Positions 15,852 through 24,225 are shown, numbered from the stretch's first letter. The stretch: 64,000 bases of DNA from DATFYM01 sp035315065 (GCA_035315065.1 DATFYM010000068.1:11302-75301); one strand, 5' to 3'. Translations and numbers: made by a program. The notes: generated by a model from the letters alone, not told the origin.

Positions 15852-16478
15852 ATGAGGACCGGCTTGGGCGGCAGCATGGATGAGGGCAAACTGAGCGCGG
15901 TTCTCGGGAGGGCAGGCTCCGGCGACGCGGATGCCTATGCGGAACTCTTCCGCGAGTTCCAACCGCGCGTGCTCGCCCTCTGCCGGTACCTGTTGGGCTC
16001 CTTCGAGGACGCTGAGGACGCGGCCAGCGAGGTGTTCGCGCGGCTGCAACGATCGATGAAGACTTACGACGCGGCGCTGCCGTTTCCGAAGTGGCTGATG
16101 AGCGTGGCCAGCCACCACTGCGTGGACCAACTGCGGCGGCGCAGAGTGCAGCAACGGATCTTCGATCCGCCCGACGAGCGCACGCCGGAAGCGGTAGCGC
16201 CCCAGACCTCGCCCTTGGAGGAGTTGGTATCGGTGGAGGAGCAGGACGCGGTGCGCGCCGCCATCGCCGCGCTGCCGGAACGATCGCGGCTGCCGCTGGT
16301 GCTGCGCTACTACAACGAGCTGAGTTACGACGAGATCGCGGCGACCCTCAGCCTCAGCCGCGCTAACGTGGCCACGTTGATCTTCCGCGCCAAGCAGGAG
16401 CTGCGGGAGGCGCTGGCCCGCAACGAAAAGGTCGGCAAGAACCCGAAGCTGGCGAAAGCTCACAAGGGGACGTATTGA
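15852..16478 (+). CDS. ECF-type RNA polymerase sigma factor
   Basis: The 208 residues contain sigma region 2 (about 25-95: AYAELFREFQPRVLALCRYL, DAEDAASEVFARL, FPKWLMSVASHHCVDQLRRR) and sigma region 4 (about 135-190: ALPERSRLPLVLRYYNELSY followed by the helix-turn-helix SYDEIAATLSLSRANVATLIFRAKQEL). It directs RNA polymerase to promoters of a stress or envelope regulon. An alternative start is ATG 15876. Its TGA stop overlaps the next ATG by one base (TGATG), so it is translationally coupled to the putative anti-sigma/bactofilin protein. Confidence 0.92.
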   Translation: MRTGLGGSMDEGKLSAVLGRAGSGDADAYAELFREFQPRVLALCRYLLGSFEDAEDAASEVFARLQRSMKTYDAALPFPKWLMSVASHHCVDQLRRRRVQQRIFDPPDERTPEAVAPQTSPLEELVSVEEQDAVRAAIAALPERSRLPLVLRYYNELSYDEIAATLSLSRANVATLIFRAKQELREALARNEKVGKNPKLAKAHKGTY

Positions 16479-18109
16479 TGGACTGCTTCTCGGAGTTGAA
16501 ATACTCGATCTACGTGGACGGCGAGTTGCCCGCCGAAGAGCGATGGCAGGTGGATGAGCATCTGCTGGAGTGTCCGCGCTGCCGGCCGCTGGTGGCGGCC
16601 CTCCGCAGAGAAGCGTCGCTGCTGTCGGACGTCTTGCAGTCGACACCGGCGGAGGCCTTGGAGACCGCCACCGGCCTCGGTTCCGCGCTCGGAATCCTGG
16701 GCGCATTTTCAGGGATGGTGGCGGTGGCGGTGGGCGTGGTGATGACGCTCACCTGGGCCGGCCGCGAGTTTCTGGGATCGGCTCCGCTGTTTAACCCCCT
16801 CAATCGCGCTGCGATCATCACAGTGTTCGTCGACGCGGCCCTCTACCTGGCCAACCAAGGAGCTTCCATGTTGTACTCGATTGTAACCACCCTGAGTGCG
16901 CTGATGCTGGGTTTTCTGGTGCTGGTGGCAGTCCGCTTGGCGCTGCGGCGGAACTCGTTATCGATGGGCCTGCTGGCGGGCCTGGGCCTGGCCTTCCTGC
17001 TAGGATCGCCCGCTCCGGCGACGGCGATGGAACGACGGGGAGGCACGGTGGTAACCGTTCCGGCCAGCCAAACCATCGACGACTCGCTGTTCGTCGCCGG
17101 CCAGTCGGTCAGCATCAACGGCACCGTCAACGGCAACGTGTACGTCTGGTGCCAGCGCGTCGTTATTCGGGGCGACATCAAGGGCGATTTGTTCACCGGT
17201 AACCAAAGCCTGGAGATTAATGGGACCGTCGAAGGCAATGTTTATACCTACAGCCAGAACGTGGTGGTGAGGGGCCACGTGACGCGTGGGCTGCACGCGT
17301 TTTCCGCCAACCTCGAGGTCGACAAAGACGGGCAAGTAGGCACCGATACGGAAGCGTTTTCCGGCGACGCCCGCGTCGATGGCGCGGTGGGGCGCGATCT
17401 GAATCTGAGGGTCGGGACGCTGGAGATGACCGGGCACGTCGGGAGAAATGTGCACGTTCAAGCCGGGGATACCATCACCGTTTTTGCTCCGGCACGAATC
17501 GACGGCAACCTGGAGGCCAACGTCAACAGCAGCGATCACGTGCACATCGAGCCCGGTGCCGCCGTCGCCGGCAAGACGGACGTCCACTTGACGGAGAAGG
17601 CACCGAGCCGGTACTCACAGCCTCGTTTCTACGTCTGGCAGGCCGTCCGGCTGGGGGCGGCCCTGCTGACCGGGTTCATCCTCTTTCTGCTCTTCCCGAC
17701 TTTGTTCGCTGGACGCATTGAGAGCGCACTCGGCACGCTGTCCGCTGTCGGGATCGGATTTGTCCTCCTGATCGTGCCACCCATCGCGGCGGTCGCCGCC
17801 GGGATTACGCTGGTGGGTTTGCCGATGGGGTTGCTGGGCCTGATGGCATGGATCGCAGGGCTCTACTTAGCGAAGGTCTTCGTGGCGGCGGCCATCGGCC
17901 GGATGCTGGTACCGCCGGGCGCCGACCCCAAGCGCCAGAACGTGGCCTTTGCCCTGTCGCTGCTGCTGGGACTCGTGATCGTCTTTGTGGCGATCAACCT
18001 GCCTTATATCGCTTGGTTGACCAAGTTCCTGGTTCTGCTGCTAGGACTGGACCTGCTGGGGAGGCAGGTATTGGTGACTTGGCGGCGCACTCGCTCAAGG
18101 ATGGCCTGA
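16478..18109 (+). CDS. zinc-finger anti-sigma domain fused to bactofilin-like membrane protein
   Basis: The protein has 543 residues. The N-terminus carries an anti-sigma zinc finger (zf-HC2 type) with H28, C32 and C35 in DEHLLECPRC. Membrane helices follow at about 70-90, 105-120, 130-150 and 165-180. A long right-handed beta-helix region (about 190-380) is made of short repeats such as SINGTVNGNVYVWCQRVVIRG, as in bactofilins, and four further helices close the protein (about 395-530). It probably holds the coupled sigma factor at the membrane, while the beta-helix forms or senses a polymer outside or inside the envelope. TTG 16475 is an alternative start; ATG 16478 overlaps the sigma stop. 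Confidence 0.85.
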   Translation: MDCFSELKYSIYVDGELPAEERWQVDEHLLECPRCRPLVAALRREASLLSDVLQSTPAEALETATGLGSALGILGAFSGMVAVAVGVVMTLTWAGREFLGSAPLFNPLNRAAIITVFVDAALYLANQGASMLYSIVTTLSALMLGFLVLVAVRLALRRNSLSMGLLAGLGLAFLLGSPAPATAMERRGGTVVTVPASQTIDDSLFVAGQSVSINGTVNGNVYVWCQRVVIRGDIKGDLFTGNQSLEINGTVEGNVYTYSQNVVVRGHVTRGLHAFSANLEVDKDGQVGTDTEAFSGDARVDGAVGRDLNLRVGTLEMTGHVGRNVHVQAGDTITVFAPARIDGNLEANVNSSDHVHIEPGAAVAGKTDVHLTEKAPSRYSQPRFYVWQAVRLGAALLTGFILFLLFPTLFAGRIESALGTLSAVGIGFVLLIVPPIAAVAAGITLVGLPMGLLGLMAWIAGLYLAKVFVAAAIGRMLVPPGADPKRQNVAFALSLLLGLVIVFVAINLPYIAWLTKFLVLLLGLDLLGRQVLVTWRRTRSRMA

Positions 18110-18127
18110 AAATAGTCGCCAGTTCTC

Positions 18128-18287
18128 AGAAGGTGTGAAGTAATTGCGAAAGAGCTTCAAACGCAGAGACGCAGAGGCACAGAGAAAAATGGGAAGAGTT
18201 CCGAAAACAAACGACATCTTCATATCGTTCTCATTCTCTCCTCTGCATCGTCTCTATGCCTCTGCGTTCAATTTCTTCACACCTTCT
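18128..18287. repeat. 160-bp MITE-like palindrome, AGAAGGTGTGAAG family, copy 2
   Basis: Perfect terminal inverted repeats AGAAGGTGTGAAG (18128-18140) and CTTCACACCTTCT (18275-18287) enclose ACGCAGAGACGCAGAGGCAC and its inverse. The centre, AACAAACGACATCTTCAT, is shared with copies at 4645 and 9060. The copy begins just 18 nt after the bactofilin gene stop. Confidence 0.78.
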
Positions 18288-18289
18288 CG

Positions 18290-18398
18290 GTTCTCAGTTT
18301 TTCAGTGCGGTCAGCCGTCAGGCGTGAGCAAAGACTGGGAGCGAGGCTGGTGTTGGGTGGTCCTTGAGTGCTGATGGCTGACAGCTACTCAAAACTGA
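18290..18398. repeat. CTGA-word palindrome (GGTCAGCCGTCA / TGATGGCTGACAGCT)
   Basis: Tandem GGTCAGCCGTCAGGCGTGAG-like words at 18309-18328 are inverted at 18369-18386 as GCTGATGGCTGACAGCT. Outer words GGTTCTCAGTTTTTCAG and ACTCAAAACTGAGAACTG add a second arm. A homologous copy with the same order of words lies at 29634-29752. Confidence 0.65.
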
Positions 18399-18423
18399 GA
18401 ACTGGAATCGATAGAAAAGGAAA

Positions 18424-18493
18424 GACCCGCTCGGGGGTCAGCGCCTGTTGGGCCAAAAGGGAAGGATAGAATGGCACTGTCCCCGAGCGGGTC
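18424..18493 (-). terminator. terminator-like inverted repeat after the small ORF
   Basis: GACCCGCTCGGGG (18424-18436) and CCCCGAGCGGGTC (18481-18493) form a perfect 13-bp stem with a 44-nt loop. Read on the minus strand, it is followed by TTTCCTTTTC. This would end a minus-strand transcript starting near 18637. The long loop is unusual for a simple terminator and may hold more structure. Confidence 0.5.
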
Positions 18494-18500
18494 GGTGGGC

Positions 18501-18605
18501 TTATGATTGCTGCGGCCGGTTAAGGGCCGCTTGATCCTCCCGGCGAGATCGCCCTCGCCACTTATGACTACCTCGAAAGTTCGATCGGCTTCCAGGTGGC
18601 TTCAT
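18501..18605 (-). CDS. 34-residue basic small protein, candidate
   Basis: The ORF runs from ATG 18605 to TAA 18501. The peptide is rich in Arg, Lys, Ser and Gly (MKPPGSRSNFRGSHKW at the start) and has no Cys and no hydrophobic stretch. AGAAGGG lies 9 nt upstream as a possible ribosome site. A minus-strand promoter (TTGACA, 16 nt, TAGAGT) and a strong downstream stem frame a transcript of about 220 nt, so this is either a small-protein gene or a structured RNA. The nearest same-strand gene upstream is the radical SAM protein, beyond the XRE gene. A precursor-peptide role is possible but unsupported by any motif. Confidence 0.4.
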   Translation of the reverse strand: MKPPGSRSNFRGSHKWRGRSRREDQAALNRPQQS

Positions 18606-18643
18606 TACGGCGTCCCTTCTGCCTTTCGCTCTCTCCAGCTAAC

Positions 18644-18671
18644 ACTCTAATCGAGTTTACAGGGGTGTCAA
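18644..18671 (-). promoter_or_regulatory. minus-strand promoter TTGACA-16-TAGAGT
   Basis: On the minus strand TTGACA (18671-18666) is followed after 16 nt by TAGAGT (18649-18644). Transcription would begin near 18637, about 32 nt before the ATG of the 34-residue ORF. No other gene on this strand lies nearby to use it. Confidence 0.5.
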
Positions 18672-18750
18672 GCGTTTTGGGCGTGTTGGCTGCATTTTTT
18701 GACAGATATGTTAAGATGGAAGCGAAAAGGGCATTGGGGAAGGAGCCGCC

Positions 18751-19272
18751 GTGAGCATTGGGTCTCGCATTATCCAGATTCGGAACCAGAAGGACATCAG
18801 CCAGAGGATGCTGGGCGAGCGCTCCGGCCTCGCCAGTTCCTATCTCTCGCGCGTCGAAAACCGGCGAGTGGAGCCGGGGCCTAAGACACTGCGCAAGATC
18901 GCCGACGCACTGGGAGTGCCGGTGAGCGAACTCTTCGAGGAACACCCGATCAGCGATGGCCAACACTGCGCGGTCAGCGTATCGGGCAAGTGCGTCATGG
19001 ATATGCTTGCCAACCGGAAGGGCAAACCGCCGGCACATGGGATGGAGACTTACTCGCCGCGGCAGTTGCAGCTCCTTCGCATGGCCAGCTACCTGATTCA
19101 GACCGGCAATGCTCGCCTGCTCGATGCGCTGGAGTTGTTGCTGCAGGCCCTGCTGGCGGGGTCGGGCGGCCGGCATAAGGGGTTCATTCCTGTGGCCGAC
19201 CTGGTAAAGAGCCCTCAGGGTTCGGCGATCAGCAATCAGCGGGAGAGAACTCCACCCCTGCCTACCCGCTGA
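18751..19272 (+). CDS. XRE-family helix-turn-helix regulator
   Basis: The 173 residues start with GTG 18751, preceded by AAGGAG. An XRE/Cro-type helix-turn-helix fills about residues 5-62: IGSRIIQIRNQKDISQRMLG, ERSGLASSYLSRVENRRVEP, TLRKIADALGVPVSELFE. The second half (about 95-150) is a helical segment rich in Leu that probably mediates dimerisation. The last 15 residues run into a repeat word (GCGATCAGCAATCAGC), so the natural C-terminus may have been changed. It points toward the radical SAM gene, which is convergent, and may regulate the 18.5-24 kb block. Confidence 0.88.
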   Translation: MSIGSRIIQIRNQKDISQRMLGERSGLASSYLSRVENRRVEPGPKTLRKIADALGVPVSELFEEHPISDGQHCAVSVSGKCVMDMLANRKGKPPAHGMETYSPRQLQLLRMASYLIQTGNARLLDALELLLQALLAGSGGRHKGFIPVADLVKSPQGSAISNQRERTPPLPTR

Positions 19273-19324
19273 GACCTGAGGGCTACCGCGGAGGAGGGAT
19301 GGTTTCCTGGCCTGGCGACCCAGG

Positions 19325-20446
19325 CTACGGTCTTGTGAATCTCGACTCGAGAAAGGCGAGCGGCACGTCGTAGAGCAGGGCTTTGGGCGAGTGGCGCAGG
19401 CTGTCGTGGATGAAGCAGACGTGGGTGCACCAGCACTGGTCGCGGACGATGGCGTCCACTTCCTCGCGGCGCGTCTGAGTGTCCCAGAGTCGTTGGAAGT
19501 CGCAATCGAACTCGCGGAGATTGGCCAGCCGGCCGCGCAGCTCACAGGCGCGAACGTCGCCGTTGTAGTCGATCACAACGGATGTCTCGCCGGCGGTGCA
19601 GGGCATCGGCCAAGGGTGCGGCGACTCGATATTCTCGAGCTGGATCTTGTTGTGTAGGGCCAGCGTCCCCGTATAGTAGGCCTCTCCGAGGCGGCGTGCC
19701 ACGCCGCTCGCGCCCTTCACGTAGCCGGGAGCGTAGTGCTGATAGACCCTTTGCAGTTCGTGGTAGAGCGCCGGCAGGCGCTCGGTGGGGATACGCTTCA
19801 GCGCCACGTCTTTGACACTGCCGCGGATGATGTTGAAGTAGTGGCCGTCGACCCGGCAGTTGGTTTTCACGAATTCCACGATTTCGAGAATGTGATCAAA
19901 GTTCTCGGCGCAGATCACGGTATTGATGTTCACGCGCAGGTTGGCGTAGCGGCCTCGGCACTCCTGGAGCGCGTCGAGGGTTTCGAGTGTCTTGGCAAAA
20001 TTTCCGGGAACGGCACGAATGGAATCCTGCATCTCGTAAAGACCGTCCATGGCTACATTGAGGTCGAGTTGCAGTTCGGGGTTCTCCAACAAGATCCGCC
20101 CCACCCATTCGGAAGTGCGCGCCGGCAAGAGGCCGTTGGTGGGTAGGTTCATCCAGCGAATGCCGTTGTTGACGTAAAAGAGATGGGCGATTTCCGTGAG
20201 CTCGCGGCGCAGCATGGGCTCGCCGCCGGAAAGCCAGAGGTCGGTGAAGCGCGGCATGCTGCGGGACAGCTTCTGGATCTCGTCCCAAGTGAGATCGCCG
20301 CGCTGGTTGAGCTCTTCCCAGTAGAAACACGTTCGACACTTGGCGTTGCAGATCGACGTCACGAAGAAGATCATCAGCTTAAGGCGCTTTGCTTCGGTGA
20401 GCGAGCCGTAGACGCTGCCGAGGCGGGTTGTGGAGACGATGCTCAT
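19325..20446 (-). CDS. radical SAM protein with SPASM-like C-terminus
   Basis: The protein has 373 residues. The radical SAM cluster motif C33-x3-C37-x2-C40 lies in SICNAKCRTCFYW, followed by the GGEPML motif (about 75-80), which binds S-adenosylmethionine. The C-terminal part holds further Cys: CTAGETSVVIDYNGDVRACE and DQCWCTHVCF, as in SPASM or twitch domains that bind auxiliary Fe-S clusters. Such enzymes modify peptides, anaerobically mature sulfatases or tailor small molecules; the substrate here is unknown. The gene is divergent from the aminotransferase gene (268 nt apart). With that gene, the FAD oxidoreductase and the XRE regulator it may form a biosynthetic unit. Confidence 0.86.
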   Translation of the reverse strand: MSIVSTTRLGSVYGSLTEAKRLKLMIFFVTSICNAKCRTCFYWEELNQRGDLTWDEIQKLSRSMPRFTDLWLSGGEPMLRRELTEIAHLFYVNNGIRWMNLPTNGLLPARTSEWVGRILLENPELQLDLNVAMDGLYEMQDSIRAVPGNFAKTLETLDALQECRGRYANLRVNINTVICAENFDHILEIVEFVKTNCRVDGHYFNIIRGSVKDVALKRIPTERLPALYHELQRVYQHYAPGYVKGASGVARRLGEAYYTGTLALHNKIQLENIESPHPWPMPCTAGETSVVIDYNGDVRACELRGRLANLREFDCDFQRLWDTQTRREEVDAIVRDQCWCTHVCFIHDSLRHSPKALLYDVPLAFLESRFTRP

Positions 20447-20714
20447 CGAGTGTGGCCGCTGAGCCCATGGCCTACGCTATTGTAACAGGAACTGAAACCG
20501 CCGCCTGAACGAGGGTCGAGAAGCCGTCCTGTTCTTTCGCTAGCGCCGGAGCACCCGCCCGCATGCTCTAAGCAAGTACCGACATGGTGCAATGGAATAA
20601 GGAAGCCATCACGATTTAGTCGTGGTGTTTCCAACGTCCGGCCATGACTCTGCATCCTACAGTTTCGACCCCGATGTCGTTTGGTGACGCGCGGTCGATT
20701 CGTGAAGGAGCTGG
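20447..20714. promoter_or_regulatory. divergent intergenic region between radical SAM and aminotransferase genes
   Basis: This 268-nt gap separates divergently oriented genes and must hold both promoters. No convincing sigma70 boxes or operator dyads were pinned down by eye. Confidence 0.35.
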
Positions 20715-22073
20715 ATGCCACAAGCAGAGACGACGACTCTCGACGGCCTGTACTCCAGCCACGTGAACCCGCAATGGGTGAAGCTCCTAGATTTATTGCA
20801 GATGAACGTCGAGTACACGCGGTGTGTTGGGGCGGAGCTCCACAGCGGTGACGGACGATGCTTTCTGGATTTTCTTTCCGGCTATTGTGTCCACAACACG
20901 GGCCACAACCACCCAAGAATCATCAGCGCGGTCAAGGACGAACTCGACCGTTGCGGCCCGGCGATCCTTCAGAGTCACGTACCCGAACTGGCCGGCGAAC
21001 TGGCAGCACGACTGTGTGCTCGCGCCGGTGGCCGCTTGAGCAAGGTCTTCTTTTCGAGCTCCGGGAGTGAAGCGGTCGAAGCCGCCATCAAGTTTGCTCG
21101 TGCTCGCACCGGCCGTTCCGGAATGCTTTCCGCGGAAGGAGCATTCCACGGACTCACCTGTGGCGCGCTCTCATTGATGGGGAATCCGTTTTGGAGCAAA
21201 GGGTTCGGCCCTCTGCTGCCAGGAGCCGAGCGGGTCGCTTTCGGCGACATCGACGAGCTCGGCGGGAAGCTCTCCACGAAACAATATGCAGCTTTCATCG
21301 TCGAACCCGTTCAGGGAGAAGGTGGGGTAAGAGTTCCCGACCCGGAGTATCTCCGGGCGGCGCAAACTCTGTGCCGCCGTTTCGGGACGCTATTCGTCCT
21401 CGACGAAGTTCAGACGGGCCTCGATCGAACGGGGCGGTTTCTTGCCGCCCATCACTTCGGTCTCGATCCGGACATGGTGGTACTGGCCAAGGCTTTGAGC
21501 GGTGGGCTTATCCCGAGCGGCGCCTTGCTGATGTCGGATGCGGTCTACGACTCCGTTTATGACTCGCTGAAACGCGCGATCGTCCACACCTCCACTTACA
21601 GTGAGAACAGCCTGGCGATGCGCGCCGGCTTGGCCACGCTGGACGTCCTCGACGAGGAACAGCTCGGAGCACGAGCCCTGCGAGTGGGCGGGCGACTCCG
21701 CCAGCGTCTGCACCACGAGCTTTCGCAGTATGAAATGGTGAAGGAAGTTCGTGGACTGGGCTTGCTCTGCGGAATCGAATTTAAGGCTCCCCGCCAGTTG
21801 CGCACGAGAATTCCCTTCGAGGCCTTCCAGAAAATCCATCCCGGAATGTTCGGCCAGATCCTGGTGATGCGCCTGTTCCGCGATGAGGGCATTCTCACTC
21901 AGATTTGCGGAAACAGTTTCATGGTCCTCAAAGTGGCGCCTCCGCTGGTGATTGAAGATTGGCAGGTGGATCGGTTCGTCTCCGGTGTTCGAGCAGTGGT
22001 CGCGGCAATGCACTCCTCGGACACATTCTGGTCGGAGGCGTTGGGCCTGGCGCGGCGCGTCATGAATATCTGA
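20715..22073 (+). CDS. class III PLP-dependent aminotransferase
   Basis: This 452-residue enzyme is of the acetylornithine/ornithine aminotransferase fold. The substrate and cofactor blocks are visible: FLSGYCVHNTGHNHPRI (about 52-68), FFSSSGSEAVEAAIKFARA for phosphate binding (about 112-130), AFIVEPVQGEGGVRVP (about 192-207), LFVLDEVQTGLDRTG (about 224-238) and the PLP-lysine segment DMVVLAKALSGG (about 250-261). The closing part resembles aminotransferases annotated in hopanoid and lipid pathways, but the substrate cannot be read. The next gene, an FAD oxidoreductase, follows closely, which suggests an operon. Confidence 0.88.
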   Translation: MPQAETTTLDGLYSSHVNPQWVKLLDLLQMNVEYTRCVGAELHSGDGRCFLDFLSGYCVHNTGHNHPRIISAVKDELDRCGPAILQSHVPELAGELAARLCARAGGRLSKVFFSSSGSEAVEAAIKFARARTGRSGMLSAEGAFHGLTCGALSLMGNPFWSKGFGPLLPGAERVAFGDIDELGGKLSTKQYAAFIVEPVQGEGGVRVPDPEYLRAAQTLCRRFGTLFVLDEVQTGLDRTGRFLAAHHFGLDPDMVVLAKALSGGLIPSGALLMSDAVYDSVYDSLKRAIVHTSTYSENSLAMRAGLATLDVLDEEQLGARALRVGGRLRQRLHHELSQYEMVKEVRGLGLLCGIEFKAPRQLRTRIPFEAFQKIHPGMFGQILVMRLFRDEGILTQICGNSFMVLKVAPPLVIEDWQVDRFVSGVRAVVAAMHSSDTFWSEALGLARRVMNI

Positions 22074-22206
22074 CGTGCGGGTTACCCGGCCCAACCCAAC
22101 GGGGGTTCCGAACCCCAGGGCGAAATCCGGTCTTGCGCCGGGCCGCGCCGCCGGGCTCCAGACTTCTTTGCTGACAGTTTTCGGAATTAGATCCATTTCT
22201 TCTACG

Positions 22207-23334
22207 GTGGTGAAAGTGAAGCAAGCGATCATCGAGACTGATGTATTCATCGTCGGGGGCGGCCCTGCCGGGCTCGCCACCGGAATCGCAGCGCGCCAAA
22301 AGGGTTTCCGCGTAATGATCGCGGATTCCGATCGATTCCCAATTGACAAAACCTGCGGCGAAGGATTGATGCCGGATGGCGTTCTCGCGCTGCGAAGGCT
22401 CGGGGTGGTCCTGGGACCGAAGGACGCGGTCGCTTTCCGCGGAGTGCGGTTTCTCGCAAAAGAATCATCGGTAGGCAGCACCTTTCCCGAAGGTCCGGGT
22501 TTTGGCGTTCGCCGCACCACTCTACACCGGCTCCTTGTGGCGAGAGCCGAACAGGTAGGGGTCTCCATCTGGTGGAAAACACGGGTTCAGAACCTGGTGG
22601 CTGATGGAGTTTCCCTCGACCGGCAAATCGTTCGCTGCCAATGGGTGATCGGAGCCGACGGACTGAAGTCGCGAGTGCAGCAATGGGCAGGGCTCGACGG
22701 TCACCGTTACCACCATCGGCGCTTCGGCGTCCGCCGTCACTTTAAAATGGCGCCCTGGACTGACCACGTTGAGGTCTACCTGGGTAAGGACTACCAGATC
22801 TTTGTGACCCCGATCAGCCCGGACGCGATCTGCGCTTCCCTGACCTCACGGGACCCCCAACTACGGCTGGAAGACGCTGTTTCGCAGCTTCCCGAACTTG
22901 CCGGGCGGCTCCACGGTGCGCCTTCGATTACGGCGGAGCGTGGGGCGATTACCGTAACTCGCAGTATCCCCGCCGTTTGGCGCGGTCGAATCGCCCTGGT
23001 TGGCGACGCTTCAGGTTCCGTCGATGCGCTCACCGGCAAAGGACTCTCCTTGGCGTTCCAGCAAGCCGTCTGCCTCGCCGAGGCCCTGGCTAAGAACAAC
23101 CTGGAATTCTACCAGGCGGCCCACAGGCGCATCGTGAGGCTGCCGATGCTGATGTCGAGGCTGATGCTGGCAATGGAGAGACCTGAGTGGCTTCGCAACC
23201 GGGCACTTCAGGCCATGGCCTCTGAGCCGGCGGTATTCTCGCGGCTCCTGGCGATTCATGTGGGCGCTATTCCACCCGCCGCCCTTGGACTAAAAGGGAT
23301 CTTTACCCTAGGGTGGCAGTTTCTCACAGTGTGA
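22207..23334 (+). CDS. FAD-dependent oxidoreductase, geranylgeranyl-reductase-like
   Basis: This is a flavoprotein of about 375 residues. The dinucleotide fold D-V-F-I-V-G-G-G-P-A-G-L lies near the start. The segment TCGEGLMPDG is typical of the geranylgeranyl reductase/FAD monooxygenase group, and the second FAD contact, IALVGDASGSVDALTGKGLSLA, lies at about 266-287. These enzymes reduce or hydroxylate lipid or polyketide-like substrates. The frame is open back to GTG 22075, 1 nt after the aminotransferase stop; a start at one of the GTGs at 22207-22216 puts the fold at the usual distance. The close spacing suggests an operon with the aminotransferase. Confidence 0.82.
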   Translation: MVKVKQAIIETDVFIVGGGPAGLATGIAARQKGFRVMIADSDRFPIDKTCGEGLMPDGVLALRRLGVVLGPKDAVAFRGVRFLAKESSVGSTFPEGPGFGVRRTTLHRLLVARAEQVGVSIWWKTRVQNLVADGVSLDRQIVRCQWVIGADGLKSRVQQWAGLDGHRYHHRRFGVRRHFKMAPWTDHVEVYLGKDYQIFVTPISPDAICASLTSRDPQLRLEDAVSQLPELAGRLHGAPSITAERGAITVTRSIPAVWRGRIALVGDASGSVDALTGKGLSLAFQQAVCLAEALAKNNLEFYQAAHRRIVRLPMLMSRLMLAMERPEWLRNRALQAMASEPAVFSRLLAIHVGAIPPAALGLKGIFTLGWQFLTV

Positions 23335-23391
23335 CCTTCTCAACCGAACACCGCCGTTTATAGCTGACACGAGCTCCAGGCGAATGCCTCT

Positions 23392-24225
23392 TTGAGGGGG
23401 AGTATGGAAAGAGCAAGAACCACTCGCGACAGAGGATGCGTGGAGGTCAACGGAAGAGCACTTGTTGTGCGTGGTGCGCTCCGACGTGAGGGGCGTTCAG
23501 GGAGAACGGCTGTACCGGGGTCATACGGGGATCTTCGCTCGCGCCCTTCTTTGCGTGGCGAGGCCCCTGTCGCGTGGATTCATCACCCTCCGGGTCGATC
23601 CGCTCGGCCGAAACCGGCTTCTTTGCGTGGCGAGGCCCCTGTCGCGTGGATTCTCCGCGTTGCGATAATCTCCGTGCTGTTCTCGGTGGCGCCGCTGCAT
23701 GCGCAGGAAGCGGTTCTCGCGCTCGATCCGGCGCAGACACAGATCAAGTTCAACCTTGGGGATGTTCTTCACCAGGTCAATGGCACGTTCAAACTGAAGA
23801 GCGGGAGCATCCGCTTCGACCGTGCCACGGGCAGTGCCAGCGGTTCGGTGGTCGTTGACGCCACCAGCGGGAACAGTGGCAGCAACGCCCGGGATCGAAA
23901 GATGCACAAGGATATTCTGGAGAGCGCTCGTTACCCAGAGATCGTTTTCACTCCCGATCGGGTCCAGGGTCAGTTGGCCTCCCAGGGCGAATCCCAGATT
24001 GAGGTACACGGGATACTCAGGCTGCATGGGGCTGACCACGAGACCACACTCACAGCACGGGTGAGTGTGAGCGGGGATCAGTTGAGCGCCGCCACGACGT
24101 TTGTGGTGCCCTACGTCAAGTGGGGTCTCAAGAACCCCAGCACGTTCATTCTTCGTGTCAGCCAAGGGGTGGATATCGACGTTCACGCTGTCGGGCGGCT
24201 CACCAATCCCTCCTCAAATCCGTGA
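23392..24225 (+). CDS. YceI-family exported lipid-binding-like protein with repeat-built N-terminus
   Basis: The mature part (from about residue 106) is a YceI-type lipocalin-like barrel: ALDPAQTQIKFNLGDVLHQ, GSIRFDRATGSASGSVVVDA, MHKDILESARYPEIVFTPDR, WGLKNPSTFILRVSQGVDID. Such proteins bind isoprenoid-like ligands in the periplasm. The signal peptide is WILRVAIISVLFSVAPLHAQ. The region before it contains two in-frame copies of a 36-bp unit 72 nt apart (23546-23581, 23618-23653). The real start may therefore be TTG 23623 inside the second copy, giving 200 residues. It may serve the isoprenoid-type oxidoreductase upstream. Confidence 0.82.
   Translation: MRGSMERARTTRDRGCVEVNGRALVVRGALRREGRSGRTAVPGSYGDLRSRPSLRGEAPVAWIHHPPGRSARPKPASLRGEAPVAWILRVAIISVLFSVAPLHAQEAVLALDPAQTQIKFNLGDVLHQVNGTFKLKSGSIRFDRATGSASGSVVVDATSGNSGSNARDRKMHKDILESARYPEIVFTPDRVQGQLASQGESQIEVHGILRLHGADHETTLTARVSVSGDQLSAATTFVVPYVKWGLKNPSTFILRVSQGVDIDVHAVGRLTNPSSNP
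23546..23653 (+). repeat. direct repeat TTTGCGTGGCGAGGCCCCTG, two copies 72 bp apart
   Basis: Two identical 36-bp units occupy 23546-23581 and 23618-23653. Both are read in the same frame (SLRGEAPVAWI) and the second overlaps the signal peptide coding region of the YceI gene. Confidence 0.8.
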
